Shown piece after piece: positions 6,180-12,088 of a stretch of 12,088 nt of DNA. The DNA comes from Thermoflexia bacterium (lineage in GTDB: Bacteria > Chloroflexota > Anaerolineae > B4-G1 > SLSP01): contig JAUWHU010000588.1 of NCBI GenBank assembly GCA_030605705.1, forward strand, positions 1-12,088, written 5' to 3'. The first letter of the stretch is position 1. Every line of letters begins with the position of its first letter. Both the position numbers and the translations under genes were made by a program. The notes beneath the pieces were generated by a model that was not told where the DNA came from, ran no database searches, and was given only the letters and a program-made list of their open reading frames with translations.

Positions 6180-7788
6180 GCCCGAATTTTCCTCTCTGCT
6201 CCATACGGACGATTTGCTCGATCTCATCGCTCACCTGGGCGATGAACAGCAATACCGGCTCCAGCAAGTGGATTTGGCGTACAATCTGGAGACCGAGTAT
6301 CATATTTCTGCGTTGCGTGGACTGATTGAGCGCTCTCACTATCGTCTCTCGGCGCAGAGTGTGGGATCGGTCAAGCAGGTGGGCGACGGTGTGGCGATCA
6401 TCTCCGGCCTGCGTGGCGTGATGGTGGATGAGCTGGTCCAGTTCTCCGATGGCACTTATGGCCTGGCCCTGGACCTCGATCACCACCACGTGGGTTGTGT
6501 GCTGTTAGGGAGCGACAAGAACATCCAAGCCGGGGATATCGTAAAGGGCACGGGGAAGGTGGTAGACGTGCCGGTAGGCGAATCACTCCTGGGGCGTGTG
6601 GTCAATGCTTTGGGCCAGCCCATTGACGGCCTGGGGCCACTGGAAGCCGAGACGCGCCGCCCCGTGGATTACCACGCGTCAAGCTTCATCCAGCGTCTGC
6701 CGGTGGGGGAACCGTTGCAGACCGGCATTAAGACCATTGACTCCGTCATCCCGTTGGGGCGTGGGCAGCGTGAGTTGATCATCGGCGACCGGCAGATTGG
6801 CAAAACCGCCATCGCCATTGATACTGTCATCAACCAGCGTGACCAGTCCGTCTACTGCATTTACGTTTGCATCGGGCAGAAGATGTCCACCGTGGCGCAG
6901 ATCGTGGAGACGTTTCGGGAATACGGCGCGTTGGATTACACCACGGTCGTGGTCGCCGGAGCCGAGGAACCGCCCTCAATGCTTTACCTGGCGCCCTACG
7001 CCGGCTGCGCCATGGCCGAGGCGTTCATGTATGCGGGCCGGCACGCCCTGATCGTTTACGATGACCTGACCAAGCACGCCATCGCCTATCGCCAGCTCTC
7101 CCTGCTCTTGCAGCGCCCGGCCGGACGCGAGGCGTATCCCGGCGATATCTTTTATCTGCATTCGCGTTTACTCGAACGCGCCGCCCGCCTTTCCGGCGCG
7201 TATGGCGGTGGGAGTATGACCGCTCTGCCCATCATCGAGACGCAGGCCGGCAACATCGCGGCCTACATCCCTACCAACTTGATCTCCATCACCGACGGGC
7301 AGATTTACCTGACCACGCAGCTCTTCAATCAAGGCATCCACCCGGCCATTGATGTAGGGCTTTCCGTTTCCCGCGTGGGCGGCGCAGCCCAAAACCTCGC
7401 CATGCGCGCCGTCTCGCGTCACCTGGCGCTGGACATCGCCCAGTTCCTTGAGCTGCAGATTTTTGCCCGTTTTGGCACCGAACTGGACAAGATCACCCGC
7501 GAACAATTAGCCCGTGGCGCGCGCGTGCGCGCCATCTTGACCCAGCCCCAGTTCGAGCCGTTGCCCGTCGCGCATCAGGTGATCGCGATCTACGCCACGG
7601 GGCAGGGATACCTGGATGACGTGCCTGTTGGGGAAGTACATCATTTCGAGACATTGTTGCTCAAATTTGTGCGGCAACATTGCTCCGGCCTGCTGGCCGA
7701 GTTCTCCATCGGCCACTGGAACCCTCACCTGGAGGCAGACCTGCGCCGGGCGCTGGAACGTTTCAAGGAAGAGGTATGGCGCAAGTAG
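6172..7788 (+). CDS. atpA: N-type F1Fo ATPase subunit alpha
   Basis: Non-catalytic nucleotide-binding subunit, 538 residues from the chosen TTG start. Seen: VGSVKQVGDGVAIISGL (64-80) starting the beta-barrel, Walker A GDRQIGKT (205-212), and SVSRVGGAAQ with the arginine finger at Arg401. The start is uncertain. TTG 6172 follows GAGGCGG (6162-6168) and gives an 8-base overlap with atpF; an ATG at 6118 is in frame but lacks a ribosome site and would overlap atpF by 62 bases. About 63 residues precede the barrel, longer than I expect for alpha. It overlaps atpG by 13 bases, implying translational coupling. Confidence 0.95.
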   Translation: MDKPEFSSLLHTDDLLDLIAHLGDEQQYRLQQVDLAYNLETEYHISALRGLIERSHYRLSAQSVGSVKQVGDGVAIISGLRGVMVDELVQFSDGTYGLALDLDHHHVGCVLLGSDKNIQAGDIVKGTGKVVDVPVGESLLGRVVNALGQPIDGLGPLEAETRRPVDYHASSFIQRLPVGEPLQTGIKTIDSVIPLGRGQRELIIGDRQIGKTAIAIDTVINQRDQSVYCIYVCIGQKMSTVAQIVETFREYGALDYTTVVVAGAEEPPSMLYLAPYAGCAMAEAFMYAGRHALIVYDDLTKHAIAYRQLSLLLQRPAGREAYPGDIFYLHSRLLERAARLSGAYGGGSMTALPIIETQAGNIAAYIPTNLISITDGQIYLTTQLFNQGIHPAIDVGLSVSRVGGAAQNLAMRAVSRHLALDIAQFLELQIFARFGTELDKITREQLARGARVRAILTQPQFEPLPVAHQVIAIYATGQGYLDDVPVGEVHHFETLLLKFVRQHCSGLLAEFSIGHWNPHLEADLRRALERFKEEVWRK

Positions 7789-8684
7789 CCCACGAGATTC
7801 AGCAGCATCTCCAGAGCCTGGAGGATATTCACCACCTCTTACGTTCCATTCGGGCTATGTCGGCCATCCGCTGGCGGCGGGCGCGGGCGCGTTTGCGTCC
7901 GGCGCAGAAGTACGTCTCCATCGTGGACCGGCAGCTGGCACTGGCAGCAACTTTTCCCACGGCGCTGACACGTGGCGCGCAACATTCCGGGAGGCGGGAT
8001 TTCGATGCCAATATGGGATTGATCACCCTGACTTCTGACCGGGGCTTGTGCGGCACATTCAACGTCGGGTTGGTTGCCCACGCTATGGACTTTATCGAGC
8101 GCGAGCACGCGCAAGGCTGGCGGATCAAGGTCATCGCGTTGGGAGAGTACGGCAAGCGGTTTTTCAGCCATGCCGGTTGCGAGCTGCTCTATACGCATAA
8201 CTTCCCGCTCACGCACGTCATCTCTTTTGTAGAAGCGCGTGATATCGTGGCCCAAGTCAAGCACTTCTACGAGATGGGAGTCTTTAGCACCCTTTATTTG
8301 ATTTATAACCGCTTTATCTCATTCGGTCGTTACCAGCGGGTCGAGGTGCGTCTCCTGCCGCCCGATTTGGCAGCTGTGATGCGGGATAAGCCGGACATCG
8401 TGCCGGAGGGACTGATCTTAGGAACGCCGCCGCAGGCTTTGCAGGATTTTCTGCTGTGGGAACACCTTGCCATGCAGATCTATCTGGCGTTGATTGAGTC
8501 CCTGGTCAGCGAACAGGGCGCGCGTTTGCAGATGATGGACGCTGCTATCACCAACCTGGACGAAAGGGTGGCGGGATTGCAACTCCAATACCACGCTATC
8601 CGCCAGGAGAGCATCACCCAGGAGGTATTGGCGGTGCAGAACAACTCGCGTGGCCGGCGCAGCGGCGCGGGAGGGATCACTTGA
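7776..8684 (+). CDS. atpG: N-type F1Fo ATPase subunit gamma (rotor shaft)
   Basis: Central rotor shaft, 302 residues. Seen: N-terminal helix with LRSIRAMSAIRWRRA (22-36), corresponding to the conserved start helix of gamma; the Rossmann-like middle with TSDRGLCGTFN (86-96); and a long C-terminal helix about 235-285 (ALIESLVSEQGARLQMMDAAITNLD, as in other gammas). ATG 7776 overlaps the end of atpA by 13 bases and is preceded by GGAAGAGG (7767-7774). It is the last ATPase gene, as in other N-ATPase operons, and is followed after 10 bp by the PII-like gene. Confidence 0.95.
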   Translation: MAQVAHEIQQHLQSLEDIHHLLRSIRAMSAIRWRRARARLRPAQKYVSIVDRQLALAATFPTALTRGAQHSGRRDFDANMGLITLTSDRGLCGTFNVGLVAHAMDFIEREHAQGWRIKVIALGEYGKRFFSHAGCELLYTHNFPLTHVISFVEARDIVAQVKHFYEMGVFSTLYLIYNRFISFGRYQRVEVRLLPPDLAAVMRDKPDIVPEGLILGTPPQALQDFLLWEHLAMQIYLALIESLVSEQGARLQMMDAAITNLDERVAGLQLQYHAIRQESITQEVLAVQNNSRGRRSGAGGIT

Positions 8685-8694
8685 GGAGGGGGGT

Positions 8695-9024
8695 ATGAAA
8701 TTTATCGTCAGTGTCGTGAACAAGGATGATCTCCTGGCGCTGTTAGATGCCCTGGTTGTGAGCGGATATGGTGTGACTACCTGCAAAACGAGTGGCGGGC
8801 TTTTGCGCCAGGAGAACGTGGCTCTTTTCACCAGCGTGGAGGATGAGCAGGTGGAGGACGTCATTCGTTTGATTCGTGACAACTGTCACACCCGCATTAA
8901 GCGCGTGGGATCGCTGCCTCCGGTGATGGAGTCCGGAGAGTTGTACCTGCTGGACACTGCGGAAGTTGAGGTGGGCGGCGCAGTGATCTTCGTGCTTGAC
9001 CTCGCGCAATTCTTGAAGGTCTAG
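8695..9024 (+). CDS. PII-like protein of the cyclic-di-AMP receptor (DarA/PstA) family
   Basis: A 109-residue soluble protein with a PII-like ferredoxin fold, the length of Bacillus DarA. It aligns with DarA without gaps over its first half: Thr28, Thr32, Gly34-Gly35, Leu37-Arg38 and Asn41 are kept in TSGGLLRQEN (32-41), and the C-terminus EVEVGGAVIFVLDLAQF (90-106) matches DarA's VEVGGATVFVMPVDQF. Several residues differ (Gly24, Leu36, Glu40, Val42-Ala43), so c-di-AMP binding is probable but not assured. The protein likely forms trimers and signals to a partner. Shine-Dalgarno GGAGGGGGG lies just before ATG 8695. It is 10 bp after atpG and 51 bp before the antiporter, so almost surely co-transcribed. 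Confidence 0.85.
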   Translation: MKFIVSVVNKDDLLALLDALVVSGYGVTTCKTSGGLLRQENVALFTSVEDEQVEDVIRLIRDNCHTRIKRVGSLPPVMESGELYLLDTAEVEVGGAVIFVLDLAQFLKV

Positions 9025-9075
9025 TAATATCGTCGGGTCTGTGCAACAGAGGCATTCCCGAGAAAGGAATATCTC

Positions 9076-11031
9076 ATGATTGAACCATTGGCTACTGAAC
9101 CAGTCAGCATCTTTCTCACTATTATCGCCGTAGTCCTGATCGCGCCGCTGATCTTTGAGCGGCTTCGCATCCCAGGGATTGTCGGGTTGATCCTGGCAGG
9201 CATTCTCGTCGGCCCGCACGGGCTGCACATCCTGGCCACCAGCCACACGATGGATCTGCTGGCAACCGTGGGGCTGATTTACCTGATGTTCAGCGCTGGC
9301 CTGGAGATAGACCTGCATCAGTTCAGCCGCATCCGCAACAAGTCGGCAGTCTTTGGCGTGTTCACGTTTCTGTGCCCAGGGATACTCGGCGCGGTACTGG
9401 GACGGCTCGTCGGGTTGGAGTGGATCGGTGCCGTGCTGCTGGGGTCGGTTATCGCTTCGCACACGCTGGTGGCTTTTCCCATCGCCAGCCGTCTGGGCAT
9501 CGTCAGGAATGAGGCCATCTCCATCACCATCGGCGCGACGATCTTTACCGACGTGGCAGCATTGCTGCTGCTGGCGATCGTCAGCGCCATCACTGAGGGG
9601 GGGCTCTCGGCTGGCTACTTTGTCACCTTCTTTGCAATGATGATTGTTTACACGGCGCTGGTCCTGCTGGGATTGCCACGGTTGGGCAAGTTATTCTTCC
9701 GCCGCTTCACCGACCCGGCGGTTGAGTTCCAGTTTGTCTTGGTGGCGCTCTTCGTCGCTGCACTGGTGGCCGAATTGATCGGGATGCATGCCATCATTGG
9801 CGCGTTCCTGGCCGGGCTGGCCATCAACGCGACTCTTCCCTCCCGCAGCCAGGTCATCGGACGCATTCTGTTCGTTGGCATGGCGTTCTTCATCCCTATC
9901 TTCCAGATGTACATCGGTATGATGACTGACCCGCTCTCCATCATCACCAGCGTGGAGACGATCCTCATCGGCATAGGGCTGAGCGTGGCGGTCTACGGGG
10001 GGAAATTCCTGGCCGCGTGGCTGACCGCGCGCATCTTTGGCTACAGCCGCGATGAGATGTTCGTTATGTGGGGGCTGTCCCAGGCCCAGGCGGCGGCGAC
10101 CCTGGCCGCGATTCTGGTTGGCATGGAACTGGGCATCTTTACACCGATCATATTGAATGCCACCATCCTGATGATCATATGCACGGTCATCACCTCACCG
10201 CTGCTAGTCCAACGCCTGGGCCCGCGCATCCACCCGGTTGAGTCTGAAGTGAACTACAAGGACTTGTTCAGCCGCATCTTGGTGCCGGTCGCCAATCCGC
10301 AGACACAGGAGCGGCTAATCCGCCTGGCGAGCATCTTGACCCAGACCAACGGTGGAATGCTGTTGCCCCTCCATGTTGCCCAGGAGGTGCGCGGCCGGGT
10401 GGAAGGGTTGGAGCAGCAGCGGGAATTGCTGGAGGCGGACATCATCGAGCAGATTGACTCCGACGTGCGGGTCATCGCCCGCGTGGATTCATCTATCCAC
10501 AAAGGCATTCTGCGCGCTGCTCTCGAACAGGATGCCAGCCTGATCATCCTGGGATGGAAGCGCGAGACGACGTTTGAGCAGTCCATCTTTGGCGCATTGC
10601 AGGACAAGGTGGTCTGGGGCGCGACTATGCCTGTGCTGGTGGCCCGGTTGACGACTCCCATCAATTCCCTGCAGCGCGTGGTGCTGGTGGTGCCGCCCGG
10701 CTGCCCGATCGGTGCGCTTTCCGAAGAGATGCTTGAAGGGATAAAAACCATCGCGCGGACGCTCAACGTGCCGTTGCTCGTGATGGGTGCGCCGGCTGAG
10801 TTGGATGGCTTGACAGAACTGATCGCCAGCCGCGGGGAGGAATATCCCTTCGACACGATGCCCCTGAGGGAGAAAGTGATGCAAGACGTTGCGCGGCGGG
10901 TGCGAATGCAGGATATGATAGTCGTGCCGGCTTCGGGCAGCCGGTCGCGCTTCCGGTTGAGCCTGGGCGACATCCCCGAACAACTCGTGGCGACGACGCC
11001 CAGTTCGGTGGTCGTGATCCACTATCCCTAG
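9076..11031 (+). CDS. CPA2-family cation/proton antiporter with C-terminal tandem Usp-like domains
   Basis: Membrane exchanger, 651 residues. The N-terminal ~385 residues are a Na+/H+ exchanger (CPA2, Kef/NapA-like) domain with about 12 TM helices: RIPGIVGLILAGILVGPHGL, FSAGLEIDL, Thr158-Asp159 in TIFTDVAAL (the place of the DD, ND or QD pair of other members), and GMHAIIGAFLAGLAIN (236-251). From about residue 393 follow two UspA-like soluble domains (about 398-535 and 536-651), with no TrkA-N domain as in Kef. Usp domains often bind ATP, so nucleotide control is plausible. Ion specificity (Na+ or K+) cannot be read directly. Ribosome site AAAGGA (9063-9068). The stop shares the CTAG palindrome with the converging permease remnant. 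Confidence 0.92.
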   Translation: MIEPLATEPVSIFLTIIAVVLIAPLIFERLRIPGIVGLILAGILVGPHGLHILATSHTMDLLATVGLIYLMFSAGLEIDLHQFSRIRNKSAVFGVFTFLCPGILGAVLGRLVGLEWIGAVLLGSVIASHTLVAFPIASRLGIVRNEAISITIGATIFTDVAALLLLAIVSAITEGGLSAGYFVTFFAMMIVYTALVLLGLPRLGKLFFRRFTDPAVEFQFVLVALFVAALVAELIGMHAIIGAFLAGLAINATLPSRSQVIGRILFVGMAFFIPIFQMYIGMMTDPLSIITSVETILIGIGLSVAVYGGKFLAAWLTARIFGYSRDEMFVMWGLSQAQAAATLAAILVGMELGIFTPIILNATILMIICTVITSPLLVQRLGPRIHPVESEVNYKDLFSRILVPVANPQTQERLIRLASILTQTNGGMLLPLHVAQEVRGRVEGLEQQRELLEADIIEQIDSDVRVIARVDSSIHKGILRAALEQDASLIILGWKRETTFEQSIFGALQDKVVWGATMPVLVARLTTPINSLQRVVLVVPPGCPIGALSEEMLEGIKTIARTLNVPLLVMGAPAELDGLTELIASRGEEYPFDTMPLREKVMQDVARRVRMQDMIVVPASGSRSRFRLSLGDIPEQLVATTPSSVVVIHYP

Positions 11032-11498
11032 CGCCGCCCGCCCGGTATAGTCAGCAGGAGGTAGTTGGCGCCGCGATAGTTCAGGAATGTGAAAAAGAGA
11101 CCGACCACCGCTGCGCCAACCAGGGGTGGGATCACGGGGATGAAAAACGAGAGGTACTCGCCAAAGGCGATCAGGTAGAAACCGGTGGCAAAGCTCAGTC
11201 CCAGCCAATTGCCAGGACCGATTACTGCGCCCGCCAGCGGCCCAAGCGCCTGTGTGATAAAGGTGTAACTGCCTCCTGCTTTGGGTATACCGGTCGCCAG
11301 TTCCGAAACGATCAGCGCAATCGGCAGACAGATTAGACCGGTCAAGATATAGGAAATAATCGCCGCCGGGCCGACCCGTTCGGCGGCGATGCCGGAGAGC
11401 ACAAAGATGCCTGCCCCGATCATCGTCCCCAGGCCGATGGCCAATCCTTCCTTCAAGCCTAACTCACGAACCAATCGCTTGTCGCCAACGTTGTGCAT
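11028..11498 (-). pseudogene. Truncated amino-acid permease (APC family), 5' third only
   Basis: A minus-strand frame of 156 residues beginning MHNVGDKRLVRELGLKEG and running through the APC signature GTMIGAGIFVLSG (24-36), SELATGIPKAGGSYTF (65-80) and about TM5 (LFFTFLNYRGANYLL). It then stops after PGGRR. Full members have 12 or more TM helices and over 430 residues, so at least the last two thirds is missing. The remaining DNA on that side is the antiporter gene, so this is a rearrangement breakpoint. The start has an intact AAGGAG ribosome site and an extended -10 promoter (11548-11556), so it may still be expressed. It is most likely a dead remnant. Confidence 0.8.
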
Positions 11499-11547
11499 TG
11501 TTGTTCTCCTTGTGCCAGCACACCATCCACGGCCCGTAGCCGTTGCC

Positions 11548-11556
11548 ATTATACCA
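11548..11556 (-). promoter_or_regulatory. Extended -10 promoter of the truncated permease
   Basis: On the minus strand the sequence reads TGGTATAAT, a perfect TGn-TATAAT extended -10 about 50 bases upstream of the permease ATG. No good -35 is visible, as is common for extended -10 promoters. Confidence 0.5.
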
Positions 11557-11587
11557 TACGAAGGCCGATTTGAAGAGCAGTCAGCGG

Positions 11588-11616
11588 TTGGCGTCGCCGC
11601 AAATGTTGGTTATAAT
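11588..11616 (+). promoter_or_regulatory. Sigma70-type promoter of the SCP2-domain gene
   Basis: TTGGCG (11588-11593), a 17-base spacer, and a perfect TATAAT (11611-11616). Transcription would start near 11623, giving an 80-base leader before ATG 11703. It diverges from the permease promoter at 11548-11556. Confidence 0.65.
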
Positions 11617-11702
11617 CTGGATTGGAATTGGGTAAAGATGCCCCGTTCATTTGAAGAGGAACAACTCTAAGACACTCAAATCATACACAAGGAGAAAAAC
11701 TG

Positions 11703-12088
11703 ATGACATTCAAATTTCCGTCTGACGCATGGATCAAAGAACTGAGCCGCCAACTCAACGCTAGCGAGACCTACGAAAAGTCGGCCAAAGACTGGGAAGG
11801 CGACTTCGTTTTCATCGTCGAGCCTGACGACGCCTACGATGGCACCGCCTACTTGCACCTCGGCCTCTATCACGGCAAAAGCCCCAGCGCGGCGCAATTG
11901 AGCAGCTTCGACGAGAAGCCGGCCGCTTACATCCTCTCGGCCCCCTTCAGCTCCTGGCGCAAGGTCATTGAGGGCAAACTGGATCCCATCCAGGGCATGA
12001 TGACGCGCAAGCTAAAGTTGCAGGGTAACATGATGAAGGTCATGCGCTATCCCAAGGCGGCTAAAGAGATCGTCTCCTGCTGCGCGCT
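11703..12088 (+). CDS. SCP2 sterol-carrier-domain protein (partial, runs off the window)
   Basis: The 128 visible residues begin MTFKFPSDAWIKELSRQLNAS and continue through a typical SCP2 domain: DWEGDFVFIVEPD, then AYLHLGLYHGK, AAYILSAPFSSWRKVIEGKLDPIQGMMTRKLKLQGNM. The F...W..VI.G..DP..G.M..KLK..G motif defines the family. SCP2 domains bind hydrophobic ligands (fatty acyl or sterol-like); the substrate here is unknown. Shine-Dalgarno AAGGAG (11689-11694), eight bases before the ATG, and its own promoter, so it is independent of the ATPase cluster. The C-terminus lies beyond the window. Confidence 0.88.
   Translation, partial: MTFKFPSDAWIKELSRQLNASETYEKSAKDWEGDFVFIVEPDDAYDGTAYLHLGLYHGKSPSAAQLSSFDEKPAAYILSAPFSSWRKVIEGKLDPIQGMMTRKLKLQGNMMKVMRYPKAAKEIVSCCA

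Noticed and set aside
5436..6227. Minus-strand 263-residue frame antisense to atpF
   Set aside because: It lies entirely over the well-supported b subunit, has no domain likeness and arises from the codon bias of the sense strand.
10254..11208. Two long minus-strand frames (each 239 residues) over the antiporter 3' end
   Set aside because: They are shadows of the antiporter; serine/arginine-rich composition and no recognisable motif.
11389..11670. Plus-strand 93-residue frame before the SCP2 gene
   Set aside because: Its first part is antisense to the permease and the rest covers the promoter region; no ribosome site or family likeness.

Overview
The window is dominated by one long plus-strand gene cluster (about 540-11031) built around an F-type ATPase of the N-ATPase kind, the separate and often horizontally transferred branch thought to pump Na+. 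The subunit order is beta, epsilon, AtpQ, a, c, b, alpha, gamma (atpD-C-Q-B-E-F-A-G). There is no separate delta gene; a delta-like domain is fused to the C-terminus of subunit b. This order and the b-delta form are hallmarks of N-ATPases, as opposed to the housekeeping atpBEFHAGDC operon. The host is probably a GC-rich environmental bacterium. The style of the dispersed palindromes and 'ACCACAGAG'-type repeats reminds me of Chloroflexota (Anaerolineae-like), but I cannot prove this from the window.

Layout. 1-75: end of an unidentified gene. 76-539: non-coding, with a MITE-like element between direct repeats, a terminator-like hairpin and a sigma70-like promoter. 540-1019: a free-standing pair of aspartokinase-type ACT domains, 12 bp ahead of atpD. 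1032-8684: the ATPase genes. The first half of this run (atpD to atpE) is loosely packed, with a different dispersed repeat in each intergenic gap. The second half (atpE to atpG) is compact, with genes overlapping or tens of bases apart. Where atpR normally lies, between atpQ and atpB, there is instead a four-helix-bundle (23S rRNA IVS-type) gene between two inverted arrays of a GGGAGTA(A) repeat. 8695-9024: a PII-like protein of the cyclic-di-AMP receptor family. 9076-11031: a CPA2-type cation/proton antiporter with two C-terminal Usp-like domains. On the minus strand (11028-11498) lies the 5' third of an APC amino-acid permease, cut off exactly where the antiporter gene ends. 11703-end: an SCP2 sterol-carrier-domain protein with its own promoter, running off the window.

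Working model (inference): the cluster encodes a monovalent-cation module. The N-ATPase and the antiporter would move Na+ (or K+/H+). Three potential ligand sensors lie in the same transcription unit: ACT domains (amino acid), a PII-like/c-di-AMP receptor-like protein (nucleotide), and the Usp domains of the antiporter (adenine nucleotide). The most unusual structural feature is the four-helix-bundle gene inside a potential giant RNA hairpin, inserted in the middle of the ATPase operon.
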